Below are positions 26,257 through 34,543 of a DNA stretch of 57,642 bases, in pieces (the first letter of the stretch is position 1; each line of letters begins with the position of its first letter). A model generated the notes under the pieces. That model searched no databases, was not told the origin of the DNA, and was given only the letters and a program-made list of their open reading frames with translations. Source of the stretch: DATDEW01 sp046590205 (GTDB taxonomy: Bacteria; Bacteroidota; Ignavibacteria; Palsa-1295). The translations under genes were made by a program, and so were the position numbers. Location of the stretch: NCBI GenBank assembly GCA_046590205.1, contig JBKJTT010000069.1, positions 1-57,642 on the forward strand. Direction: 5' to 3'.

Positions 26257-28359
26257 ATGGCACGGAAATTCTCTATAGACAAGACGCGAAACATCGGCAT
26301 TATGGCGCATATTGACGCCGGAAAGACGACTACGACCGAGCGTATCTTGTTTTACACAGGCGTCGTTCACCGTATGGGTGAGGTCCACGAAGGCGGCGCA
26401 ACAATGGATTGGATGGAGCAGGAAAAAGAGCGTGGTATCACGATTACTTCGGCTGCTACTACATGCGCATGGCGTGACCACCAGATCCAGATTATTGACA
26501 CTCCCGGCCACGTTGATTTTACCGTAGAAGTAGAACGCTCACTGCGCGTTCTTGACGGTGCTGTTGCGCTTTTCTGTGCAGTAGGCGGCGTTGAGCCACA
26601 GTCAGAGACCGTATGGCGTCAGGCAAATAAGTATGGCGTACCACGTATCGCATTCGTCAATAAGATGGATCGTACGGGTGCCGACTTCTTTAATGTTATT
26701 CACATGATCAAGGAGCGCCTCGGCGCGAACCCTATCCCGATCAATCTTCCAATCGGTCAGGGCGACATCTTCGCAGGTGTTATCGATCTTGTAGAAAACA
26801 AAGCGTACATCTATACTAATGATGGCGGACTTGGAAAGAATTTTGAAGTGCAGGAAATTCCTGCTGACCTTCAGGAGCAGGCACGCGAATACCGCACAAA
26901 ACTTTTCGAAGCAGTCGCAGAAGTTGACGATACACTTCTGATGAAGTATCTCGAAGGCCAGGAAATTACTCCTGAAGAAATTCGTGCCGTATTACGTCAG
27001 GCAGTTATCCAAAGCAAAATTATTCCTGTTCTTTGCGGCTCTGCATTTAAGAACAAAGGCGTTCAGCAGTTGCTTGACTGTGTGGTCGAGTTATTGCCAA
27101 GCCCTGTTGATGTCGGCGCAGTCGAAGGACATCATATCAATCTTACAGACCACATCAAGCGTGAGCCGGTTGATAACGAGAAGTTCGCAGCTATCGCGTT
27201 CAAGATCATGACCGATCCGTATGTAGGTAAGCTTACATTCTTCCGTGTTTATTCAGGTACACTTGCAGCTGGTTCGTATGTATTGAACTCTGTCAGCGGC
27301 AAGAAGGAGCGCATTGGTCGTATCCTTCGTATGCACGCTAACCACAGAGAAGATATTGAGGCAGCATTCACAGGTGATATTTGCGCGGCAGTCGGCTTGA
27401 AGCAGACACGCACCGGTGATACACTTTGTGATGAGGACGATCCGATCATCCTCGAGCGAATGATCTTCCCTGAGCCGGTTATCTCGCTCGCAGTTGAGCC
27501 GAAGACAAAAGCTGACTCGGAGAAGATGGGCGAAGCGTTGCAGAAACTTGCTGATGAGGATCCGACATTCCGCGTCAAGACTGATGAAGAGACAGGTCAA
27601 ACGATTCTCTCCGGTATGGGCGAGCTTCACTTGGAAATTCTCGTTGATCGTATGAGACGCGAGTTCAAAGTTGAAGCGAACGTCGGTAAGCCACAGGTTG
27701 CATACAAAGAGACGATTCGCAAAAAAATTACGCAAGAAGGCAAGTTCGTTCGTCAGTCCGGTGGTCGTGGTCAGTTTGGTCACGTCTGGATTGACATTGA
27801 ACCGAACGAGCCGGGTAAGGGATATGAATTCATCAATGACGTTGTCGGCGGTGTTATCCCGAAGGAATTTATCTCCCCGGTATCAGCCGGTATCGTTGAG
27901 GCAATGAAGTCCGGTGTTCTCGCGGGTTATCCTGTTGAAGACATCAAGATTCGCCTCTTTGACGGTAGCTACCATGATGTTGACTCGTCGGAAATGGCGT
28001 TCAAGATCGCAGGTTCGATGGCATTCAAAGAAGGTTGCCGCAAAGCAAGCCCTGTTATTCTTGAGCCGGTGATGGACGTAGAAGTTATCACACCTGAAGA
28101 GTACATGGGTGACGTTATGGGTGATATCTCCAGCCGCCGCGGTAAGATCGAAGGTATGATAAGCCGCTCTGATGCGCAGATCATCAAAGCGATCGTGCCA
28201 CTATCGGATATGTTCGGGTATGCAACGACACTTCGTTCTATGACGCAAGGTCGCGCTGTGTATTCGATGCAGTTCGCTCGTTACGAGGAAGCTCCGCGTT
28301 CAGTACAGGAGCAGATCATCGAAATGAACAAAGGCAAAGTAAAGCCGATCGAAGCGTAA
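26257..28359 (+). CDS. fusA: Elongation factor G
   Basis: 700 residues and canonical in every GTPase motif: G1 AHIDAGKTTTTERIL near residue 18, switch I EKERGITITSA, G3 DTPGHVDF, G4 NKMDRTGADF. Domains II to V follow, with GMGELHLEILVDR, RQSGGRGQFGHV and GDISSRRGKIEGM. It drives ribosome translocation and, with the recycling factor, ribosome release. It is the housekeeping partner of the EF-G-like paralogue at 1442. No other translation genes flank it, so it is not in the usual str operon. A strong terminator follows. Confidence 0.97.
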   Translation: MARKFSIDKTRNIGIMAHIDAGKTTTTERILFYTGVVHRMGEVHEGGATMDWMEQEKERGITITSAATTCAWRDHQIQIIDTPGHVDFTVEVERSLRVLDGAVALFCAVGGVEPQSETVWRQANKYGVPRIAFVNKMDRTGADFFNVIHMIKERLGANPIPINLPIGQGDIFAGVIDLVENKAYIYTNDGGLGKNFEVQEIPADLQEQAREYRTKLFEAVAEVDDTLLMKYLEGQEITPEEIRAVLRQAVIQSKIIPVLCGSAFKNKGVQQLLDCVVELLPSPVDVGAVEGHHINLTDHIKREPVDNEKFAAIAFKIMTDPYVGKLTFFRVYSGTLAAGSYVLNSVSGKKERIGRILRMHANHREDIEAAFTGDICAAVGLKQTRTGDTLCDEDDPIILERMIFPEPVISLAVEPKTKADSEKMGEALQKLADEDPTFRVKTDEETGQTILSGMGELHLEILVDRMRREFKVEANVGKPQVAYKETIRKKITQEGKFVRQSGGRGQFGHVWIDIEPNEPGKGYEFINDVVGGVIPKEFISPVSAGIVEAMKSGVLAGYPVEDIKIRLFDGSYHDVDSSEMAFKIAGSMAFKEGCRKASPVILEPVMDVEVITPEEYMGDVMGDISSRRGKIEGMISRSDAQIIKAIVPLSDMFGYATTLRSMTQGRAVYSMQFARYEEAPRSVQEQIIEMNKGKVKPIEA

Positions 28360-28360
28360 G

Positions 28361-28385
28361 TTAATCGGTAGTCTTTAGTATTTAG
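28361..28385 (+). repeat. Post-stop 25-nt repeat, copy 1
   Basis: A 25-nt sequence containing ATCGGTAGTC and TTAGTATTTAG lies directly between the fusA stop and its terminator hairpin. A copy with 23 of 25 identical positions lies at 33141-33165, also directly between a stop codon and a hairpin. Confidence 0.7.
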
Positions 28386-28386
28386 T

Positions 28387-28416
28387 AGGGGCATACGAAA
28401 GTATGCCCCTTTTTTT
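28387..28416 (+). terminator. Rho-independent terminator of fusA
   Basis: AGGGGCATAC (28387-28396) pairs perfectly with GTATGCCCCT (28401-28410) around a GAAA tetraloop, followed by seven T. A textbook intrinsic terminator. Confidence 0.92.
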
Positions 28417-28469
28417 ATAGATTAGCGGATGCATTATTAAACTTTACAGGTAATTATCAAATACTTCCG

Positions 28470-28477
28470 TACCTTTG
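28470..28477 (+). promoter_or_regulatory. Promoter -7 box of the fibre-like gene
   Basis: TACCTTTG matches TAnnTTTG exactly and is followed by a 54-nt leader to the ATG at 28532. The -33 element is not clear. Confidence 0.5.
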
Positions 28478-28531
28478 TACCAAACGGATTGCACATATCA
28501 TCCGCTCTCATACACTTACCACTAAATCTCT

Positions 28532-31500
28532 ATGAACAACAGATTACTCACGCTCGGGATACTTTTGGCTATGCTTACTATCTTTGCAAGCACAGTGGAT
28601 GCACAGCACTCACTTCAAGTTGATGATGGCGCTGGAAATATAGGTATTCTCACCGCACCTACTTCCGGTGGAACTACAATGTTTACTCTTCCCTCAAGCG
28701 GCGGTATGCTCATTACTACCGGCACAACAGCTACAAACCCGTGGCTGCTTCAGGGCAATGCACTCTCGGCACTCGGCGCCAGCCCGACACAGTGGTTCGG
28801 TACTTCGACAAATGATGATGTCATCATGAAGGCGAATGGCGTTGAAAAACTTCGCCTCGTCTCTGGTGGCGGAGTCGTCATCCCAGGCACAGCACTTTCG
28901 ATTGGTGGAGTCGCCTACACCTTCCCCGCAGCGGCACCCAATGGCGTGCTGACTAATACGGCTGGTTTATTGAGTTGGGCGGTAGCCGCTTCGAGCGGAT
29001 GGGCAACCACAGGCAATGCTGGAACTACCTACGGCACAAACTTCCTCGGAACGACTGATGCAGTAGATTTGATGTTCAAGGTCAACAGCCAAGTTGCAGG
29101 TCGTATCGAACGCACCACTGCTGTAACAGCACTCGGGTATCAGGCATTGAATGTGAATACAGGTACAAGTAATACTGCGGTCGGTTATTTTGCGCTTCGC
29201 TCCAACACGACGGGATTTTGGAACACCGCTTTAGGTGAAGGTGCACTTGCATCCAACACGATCGGAATCGCCAACACCGCTTCAGGTTTATCAGCACTTA
29301 CATTTAATACGACTGCATCACGGAATGTGGCGTTGGGTACCGATGCGCTCCGCAGCCAGTCTTTTTCAAATGGGGGTGTAGTATGGATTAGCAACAACAC
29401 CGCAGTGGGTTATGAAGCGCTCCGTAATAATCAGCCCACAAGCACCGGCGATGGTATTAATAATACTGCTGTTGGTGCTGAGGCACTTCGCGCGAACACG
29501 ACTGGAGCCTACAATACCGCTTCGGGTTCAAATGCACTTCGAGCCAACTCGACGGGAAACAGCAATACCGCTTCGGGTGAAAATGCACTTTTATCTAATA
29601 CGACGGGAAGCCTAAATACCGCCTCCGGAGCAAGTGCACTTCTCTCCAACACAATCGGAAGCTACAATACTGCCGCTGGAGTAAATGCACTTAATAGCAA
29701 CGCGTTCGGAAACCGCAATACCGCTATGGGTATAGATGCGCTTGCACAGAACACCATCGGAAGCTACAATACCGCATTGGGTGGAGGTGCACTTCAGAAC
29801 AATACGACGGCTTCGCAGAATGTGGCAATCGGTCATGAGGCTCTTCGTACCCAATCATTCTCAAATGGCGGAGCTGTATGGATAAGCAATAACACCGCAG
29901 TAGGCTTTGAAGCATTATTAAGCAATCAGCCGACGAGCACATCGAACGGTGTAAATAATACAGCAACTGGGTATCAGGCTCTTAAAGCAAATACGACCGG
30001 GACTAACAATACAGCTTCTGGGGCAAGTGCACTTGCTGCTAATACCACTGGAAATTACAATACGGCTATAGGTGTAGGTTCACTTTTCAATAATACGACA
30101 GGAATCAATAACACCTCTTCGGGTGAAAATACACTTTCGATTAATACGACCGGCAGTAATAATACTGCTTATGGTCAACGTGCACTTTACGTAAATACGA
30201 CAGGGAGCAATAATACTGCACTCGGTTATCATGCTGACGTTTCGTCAGTTGCGCTCACCAACGCAACAGCTATCGGCTACAATGCTACTGTTGATGCAAG
30301 CAATAAGATTCAGCTTGGCGATGGTAGTGTTACGCTTGTTAGTACCGAAGGTGACTACCAAACAGGTTTAGGAGATAAAATGATTTTCCGTAATCCTGCG
30401 GGGACGTTTAACACGACATTCAAAGCAGGCGCACAGCTTGTTGCACTTGATTATACTCTTCCGATCGTCGCACCGACAGCAGGGCAAGTGCTTTCGTCAG
30501 ATGCGGGCGGTGTCCTCAGTTGGGCAGCGGCAACAGCAGACTTATCACCGGCAGTTATCCTGGCACCGACAACCTCTACTCGCAATGTGATCCAACCGAC
30601 TGCAGCGACAGTAGTGCCGTTGACAGTCAAAGGATTTGCCTCACAATCAGCGAATTTACAAGAGTGGCAGAACTCTGCCGGAGCAGTAAGGGCTTCTATT
30701 GGCCCGTCGGGTAGTGCTCTCTTTGATGCCGGCATAACTGCTTATGCTGGTTCAAGTTTTTATGGTGGTACTACTATCTTTGCAGGTGCTACTAACAGCT
30801 ATACGCTCAACGTATCAAATATTACTTCTGGAAGTGGCACCTCTGGCACCATATATGTGGACATGCCAACTGCTAAAGTAGGGGGTACTAATAACGGCAT
30901 TGCATTCAATGTTGTAGGTGGTGTCGGGACAGCTAATGATATTGTTGGCACAGGGAATACTTGGAAAGTCACAAGTGCAGGAGCTTTTACTTTGAACGGA
31001 CTTACTGCAAGCTCTCTTGTAGCTACAAACGCATCGAAAACACTTGTGTCGGTTGCAAATGGAACAGGTGTGCTTACCAATAATGGTAGTGGTACATTGA
31101 GTTGGGTTGCAGCTGGGTTAGTAAACTTTACTGAATCGCTTACGACGGCTGCGCCTTATTCAGCGACAGACGCTGCAGCGCGTTTGCTGGCTACTAATGC
31201 TACGGCGACGAATATCGCTGTCGTTCTTCAGCCCAAAGGCACAGGCGGTTTGCAGGCTCAACTTGCTAATAATGCAGCATCAGGCGGAAATAAGCGCGGA
31301 CAGTATGCAGTGGATTGGCAGTTGATCAGAGCCGCAAGTACACAGGTAGCCAGCGGTGATTATGCTACGATTGCGGGTGGTTTTGGTAATAGAGCGATGG
31401 ATCTTTTCTCAACTATTAGTGGTGGTGCTGATAATCTGGCGAACAATCAATACGCAACTATTGGCGGTGGAACAGCAAACACTGCAGGTTATCAGGCTGT

Positions 31501-32518
31501 CGTTGCCGGAGGTGAAGGTAATACAGCGAGCGGTTCAGGAGCAACAGTTGCAGGTGGTTCTGATAATGTGTCTAGTGCTAATGTGTCAACTGTAGGAGGT
31601 GGTGTTCTAAACACTGCAAATGCGGGCTATTCTGTGGTTGCCGGAGGAAATCAGAACACTGCCAGTGGGTCTTATGCAACTGTCTCGGGAGGTGAATTCA
31701 ACGTGGCCAGCAGTATACGTTCAACTATAAGCGGGGGTGGCAACAATTCTGTAAGTGGTTTTTACTCTAGTATCAGCGGTGGATATTTGAATGTTGTGAT
31801 CGGTGATTATTCTTCTATAGGAGGTGGGCGTGGACTCACACTTGATGCAACTGCTAATGGTTCGTTCGGATTCCTTGGCGGAAACACCGGCTCGAACAAC
31901 ATGACCATCTCCGCAGCAAATACAGCGGTCTTCGGTAATACCGATCTTTGGCTTGGGAATAACGACGGCGCTGCACAGGCAGATGCTTCGCAACTTCGTT
32001 TTTATGAGCCGAATGCAACGCCGGCTGCTTTCCCTGTTGATGCAAACCATAACTATGTTGCTCTTCGCGCTCCCGAATCACTCGGAGCAAATTATACATT
32101 AACACTGCCTTTAGATGACGGCACGGCAAACCAAGTCTTGCAGACTGATGGAAGCGGTGTCTTAGCTTGGACAAACCCGGCGCAGACACTTGTCTATGGT
32201 GAATCAACACCGGCGGCGATCGCAGCAAATACGAATGATTATGCATTGCTCACAAGCACCGGTACTTCGTATCGTATTTCAAGCACGGCTGCTTTTAACA
32301 TTACCGGTATTGACGGTGGTGCCGGCGGACGTTGTATCATCTTGACTAATGTCGGGACGTTCAATATCACGCTTACCCATCAGGATGTAGGTTCTACCAC
32401 TGCCGGCAATAGATTCTTACTTCCGGGCGGTGGCAATGTCACTATCGGAGCTGACGGTGCTGCAACACTCGTCTATGATGGCACCTCACTAAGATGGCGC
32501 CTTGTCTCGACAAACTAA
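28532..32518 (+). CDS. Giant repeat-rich fibre/adhesin-like exported protein
   Basis: 1328 residues with a signal peptide ending VDAQ. The N-terminal 200 residues resemble phage tail-fibre or trimeric fibre text (TLPSSGGMLITTG, GTSTNDDVIMKANG). Residues about 200-570 hold some twenty copies of a 17-residue repeat of the form NTAxGxxALxxNTTGxx. Residues about 940-1110 hold a different 14-residue YadA-head-like repeat (YATIGGGxxNTAxG). A final beta-domain (LTLPLDDGTANQVLQTDG) ends in LVSTN without a T9SS signal or membrane anchor. The periodicity predicts a left-handed beta-roll, probably trimeric, acting as a surface fibre. How it is exported and anchored is not evident. Its own promoter box precedes it and a small related gene follows. 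Confidence 0.75.
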   Translation: MNNRLLTLGILLAMLTIFASTVDAQHSLQVDDGAGNIGILTAPTSGGTTMFTLPSSGGMLITTGTTATNPWLLQGNALSALGASPTQWFGTSTNDDVIMKANGVEKLRLVSGGGVVIPGTALSIGGVAYTFPAAAPNGVLTNTAGLLSWAVAASSGWATTGNAGTTYGTNFLGTTDAVDLMFKVNSQVAGRIERTTAVTALGYQALNVNTGTSNTAVGYFALRSNTTGFWNTALGEGALASNTIGIANTASGLSALTFNTTASRNVALGTDALRSQSFSNGGVVWISNNTAVGYEALRNNQPTSTGDGINNTAVGAEALRANTTGAYNTASGSNALRANSTGNSNTASGENALLSNTTGSLNTASGASALLSNTIGSYNTAAGVNALNSNAFGNRNTAMGIDALAQNTIGSYNTALGGGALQNNTTASQNVAIGHEALRTQSFSNGGAVWISNNTAVGFEALLSNQPTSTSNGVNNTATGYQALKANTTGTNNTASGASALAANTTGNYNTAIGVGSLFNNTTGINNTSSGENTLSINTTGSNNTAYGQRALYVNTTGSNNTALGYHADVSSVALTNATAIGYNATVDASNKIQLGDGSVTLVSTEGDYQTGLGDKMIFRNPAGTFNTTFKAGAQLVALDYTLPIVAPTAGQVLSSDAGGVLSWAAATADLSPAVILAPTTSTRNVIQPTAATVVPLTVKGFASQSANLQEWQNSAGAVRASIGPSGSALFDAGITAYAGSSFYGGTTIFAGATNSYTLNVSNITSGSGTSGTIYVDMPTAKVGGTNNGIAFNVVGGVGTANDIVGTGNTWKVTSAGAFTLNGLTASSLVATNASKTLVSVANGTGVLTNNGSGTLSWVAAGLVNFTESLTTAAPYSATDAAARLLATNATATNIAVVLQPKGTGGLQAQLANNAASGGNKRGQYAVDWQLIRAASTQVASGDYATIAGGFGNRAMDLFSTISGGADNLANNQYATIGGGTANTAGYQAVVAGGEGNTASGSGATVAGGSDNVSSANVSTVGGGVLNTANAGYSVVAGGNQNTASGSYATVSGGEFNVASSIRSTISGGGNNSVSGFYSSISGGYLNVVIGDYSSIGGGRGLTLDATANGSFGFLGGNTGSNNMTISAANTAVFGNTDLWLGNNDGAAQADASQLRFYEPNATPAAFPVDANHNYVALRAPESLGANYTLTLPLDDGTANQVLQTDGSGVLAWTNPAQTLVYGESTPAAIAANTNDYALLTSTGTSYRISSTAAFNITGIDGGAGGRCIILTNVGTFNITLTHQDVGSTTAGNRFLLPGGGNVTIGADGAATLVYDGTSLRWRLVSTN
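29130..30240 (+). repeat. 51-nt coding repeat array (17-residue units)
   Basis: The DNA repeats in 51-nt steps encoding NTAxGxxALxxNTTGxx. A longer unit, including a non-repeat insert with QSFSNGGxVWISNNTAVG, occurs twice at 29324-29462 and 29819-29956, showing that a block of several units was duplicated together. Confidence 0.85.
31345..31830 (+). repeat. 42-nt-type coding repeat array (YadA-head-like units)
   Basis: Eleven or so imperfect units of about 14 residues (YATIGGGTANTASG type). They are distinct from the 17-residue array upstream in the same gene and typical of trimeric-adhesin head beta-rolls. Confidence 0.75.
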
Positions 32519-32555
32519 TCCACTCTCACAACATACAATTTTAGAAAGAACAAAC

Positions 32556-33140
32556 ATGAAAAAGCTTATTGTATTTCTCGTCATTTTGAGTGGAGTAAGT
32601 TCATCGCTCTACGGGCAAGTCTATAAAGCGATCTACGCGAAACCGCTTGTGCTTGGTATCGGCACATCGCCCACATCAGGCATTACTTTACAAGCACCGG
32701 CTGCTATAACAGCATATTCACTCACGCTTCCGACTACCGCACCAACAGAAGTTGGGCAGGTACTCGGAGTGCTTACTTCCGGTTCTTCGTCAACGCTCGA
32801 GTGGACAGGTTCACCACGAGGGATGGTTGCTTCAAAAACGGCGGCATACACTGCTGTTGCTTCTGATCGTTTTATTTTCGTAAGTAATACGGGTGCTACA
32901 TATAGCATCACTCTTCCGACAGCCGCAAATAAGGGACAACTTATTACCGTTACGAAGACTGATGCGAATGCAAATAATATTTCAGTCGTCGCTGCCGCCG
33001 GGCAAACGCTTGTACAAATAGGAGCTCGCGCAACTCTTACTGGTCAAGCGCACTCGGTAACATTGGCTGCTGATGGCACCACGACATGGTACGTTGTTGC
33101 CCATGAAGCCCCGGATGCTGCAGCAGCATCGGTTAACTAA
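32556..33140 (+). CDS. Small exported protein related to the fibre C-terminal domain
   Basis: 194 residues. The signal peptide ends near SLYGQ. It shares with the preceding giant protein the motif AYSLTLPTTAPTEVGQVL (compare YTLTLPLDDGTANQVL), followed by a beta-rich domain with FIFVSNTGATYSITLPTA and TVTKTDANANNISV. Such domains occur at the ends of fibres, so it may be a cap or partner of the large protein. ATG 32556 lies 37 nt after the previous stop, and the two are probably co-transcribed. No sorting signal is visible. Confidence 0.7.
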   Translation: MKKLIVFLVILSGVSSSLYGQVYKAIYAKPLVLGIGTSPTSGITLQAPAAITAYSLTLPTTAPTEVGQVLGVLTSGSSSTLEWTGSPRGMVASKTAAYTAVASDRFIFVSNTGATYSITLPTAANKGQLITVTKTDANANNISVVAAAGQTLVQIGARATLTGQAHSVTLAADGTTTWYVVAHEAPDAAAASVN

Positions 33141-33165
33141 TTAGTCGGTAGTCGTTAGTATTTAG
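33141..33165 (+). repeat. Post-stop 25-nt repeat, copy 2
   Basis: A near-identical copy of the element at 28361-28385, again immediately after a stop codon and directly before a hairpin. Confidence 0.7.
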
Positions 33166-33200
33166 AGAAGCCACTGCCGAGAGGAGTGGCTTCTTCGTTT
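33166..33200 (+). terminator. Terminator-like hairpin after the fibre companion gene
   Basis: AGAAGCCACT (33166-33175) pairs perfectly with AGTGGCTTCT (33185-33194) around a 9-nt loop, followed by TCGTTT. The T-tract is weak. Confidence 0.6.
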
Positions 33201-33255
33201 ATGATATACTTGTACCGTTTCGGTTGGTTTGTTCGTTATATAGAGACACCCCCTG

Positions 33256-34170
33256 ATGCCAAACATAACAAAACTCATCCTGAAACCCATTGTGCCCAAA
33301 GCGGGCAAGCGACATAGTCTCTTTGTTGTAGCGTATAATCATTTTCCCGGCGGTCTATATGCTGGTGTTGTCGGTATTGGGTTCTGGGGCTCGCCCTATC
33401 TATACGATTTCTTGCATAAGAAGGGTCTTGACTCGCTCTGGAGTCTGATACTGACGATTGCTGTCATCGTATTTGTCCCGCTGTTTCTGGTATATCTTGT
33501 GACGGTTCTTCGAGCTGTGAAGATACGTGGCAAACTCGAAGCCGAGGTACAGATACAATCTGATATCATTTCGAGCGACCTGAAAGATCTTCGCGAAAAA
33601 CAACAGGAAGAGAAACAGGAAGTCATCCGTTTGGAGGAAGTAGTCCAAAACGACATCGAAGCCCAAAAGGTCAAAGAGAAAAAAGAAGACGAACGCTGGG
33701 ACTTGCTCGATGAACAGTTAAGGCTTCAGAATCTAAAGGTTGAGTTAGCATCCAAAGAACGCTTGTTTGTTGCACAACAGGTCAAGGATATCAGAGATGA
33801 GAGGGAAGTCGCGCGTCAGGAATCGGTATCCGATGACCTAAAAGCACGGCTTGCAAAAGAAAAGAGCGATGAAGAACGCTGGGATGCGCTCCATGAACGA
33901 CTTCGCATCCAAGAAGAACGCAACGACGAGCAAGACCGACAGCAAGTTCTTCGTGACGAAGAATCCCTTAGGATGCGAAATGAAGATGCCCTCAAAGACC
34001 AGTACAAAGTACTTTTCGCGAGATACCTCAAGAACTCACCCGACGAAAAACTAAGCCATGAAGTTTCCGACGGCTTGGCTCCGATACCCGATGCGTGGCT
34101 TGCCGAGCAGCCCGAGATCGTCAAGAACCCGGAGCTTATGGAGTTACTAAAGCCGTTGAATCAGAAGTAG
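33256..34170 (+). CDS. Membrane-anchored coiled-coil protein, function unknown
   Basis: 304 residues. Residues about 20-85 contain two hydrophobic segments (GGLYAGVVGIGFWGSPYLY and LILTIAVIVFVPLFLVYLV), so the protein is likely anchored in the inner membrane. From about residue 95 to 260 it is a highly charged coiled coil, including two copies of an ERWD motif (DERWDLLDEQLRLQ and EERWDALHERLRIQ), each followed by an amphipathic helix. A short globular end (SDGLAPIPDAWLAEQPEIVKN) closes the chain. I do not recognise a family. It is bounded by hairpins on both sides and is probably a single gene. Confidence 0.72.
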   Translation: MPNITKLILKPIVPKAGKRHSLFVVAYNHFPGGLYAGVVGIGFWGSPYLYDFLHKKGLDSLWSLILTIAVIVFVPLFLVYLVTVLRAVKIRGKLEAEVQIQSDIISSDLKDLREKQQEEKQEVIRLEEVVQNDIEAQKVKEKKEDERWDLLDEQLRLQNLKVELASKERLFVAQQVKDIRDEREVARQESVSDDLKARLAKEKSDEERWDALHERLRIQEERNDEQDRQQVLRDEESLRMRNEDALKDQYKVLFARYLKNSPDEKLSHEVSDGLAPIPDAWLAEQPEIVKNPELMELLKPLNQK

Positions 34171-34190
34171 GGGCACATTGAATGTGCCCG
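34167..34190. repeat. GGGCACATT palindrome, copy 1
   Basis: Contains GGGCACATTGAATGTGCCC, a 9-bp-arm hairpin, preceded by GTAG and overlapping the stop of the coiled-coil gene. The reverse complement occurs at 34292-34315 and again, in shortened form, at 38142-38160. Confidence 0.85.
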
Positions 34191-34291
34191 TCACCGAAGG
34201 TGAACCCCGCCTTTGGTATTAATCAAATGCACCGGTTATGGTTGTAGTAACATTCATCGTACTTTCCATAGCGTGTCGCATATCCGAACCG

Positions 34292-34315
34292 CGGGCACAT
34301 TCAATGTGCCCCTAC
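34292..34315. repeat. GGGCACATT palindrome, copy 2 (inverted)
   Basis: Contains GGGCACATTCAATGTGCCC followed by CTAC. It is the exact reverse complement of the 34167-34190 sequence over 24 nt, so the two copies bracket about 100 nt like the ends of a small mobile repeat. Confidence 0.85.
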
Positions 34316-34424
34316 GGGATTCGCCATGCCCTGCGGTACGGGGAAGAATAGTGTGCAATCATTTTGCCCTTTTGGGTGGTTGTATTGGAGGGTAAAAATT
34401 AGTCCAAAATAGTTTCGGTTTTGC

Positions 34425-34456
34425 TTTGGATTAATCCAAAAATAATAGTATATTTG
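34425..34456 (+). promoter_or_regulatory. Bacteroidota-type promoter of the 891-residue T9SS protein
   Basis: TTTG at 34425-34428 and TATATTTG at 34449-34456, spaced by 20 nt, match the Bacteroidota consensus. The start codon lies about 70 nt downstream. Confidence 0.65.
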
Positions 34457-34477
34457 TACTGTGTTGTTGCGGAGGTA

Positions 34478-34543
34478 ATGCACAGCGGTTCTACTTTCAT
34501 TCTTCTTATCCCCGAGGTGTTGCCGGGTTGTTTACAAAACTAA
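34478..34543 (+). other. Possible 21-codon leader reading frame
   Basis: ATG at 34478 is preceded by GGAGG with good spacing and the frame ends in TAA at 34541-34543, overlapping the TTG start of the following gene. It begins MHSGSTF. It could couple translation to the weak downstream start, or be fortuitous. Confidence 0.3.

Larger units (their letters stand above)
34171..34527. other. 357-nt intergenic region: inverted repeat pair and promoter
   Basis: No conventional gene is supported. It contains two inverted copies of a GGGCACATT palindrome (34167-34190 and 34292-34315), a strong promoter (34425-34456) and a possible 21-codon reading frame at 34478-34543. Confidence 0.6.

Noticed and set aside
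29130..30240. CRISPR-like regular spacing of repeats
   Set aside because: The 51-nt periodicity is in frame within a long reading frame and encodes a 17-residue protein repeat. There are no constant repeats with unique spacers and no cas genes.
34213..34395. 60-codon frame in the intergenic region
   Set aside because: It runs through the palindromic repeat, has no recognisable features and no ribosome-binding site.
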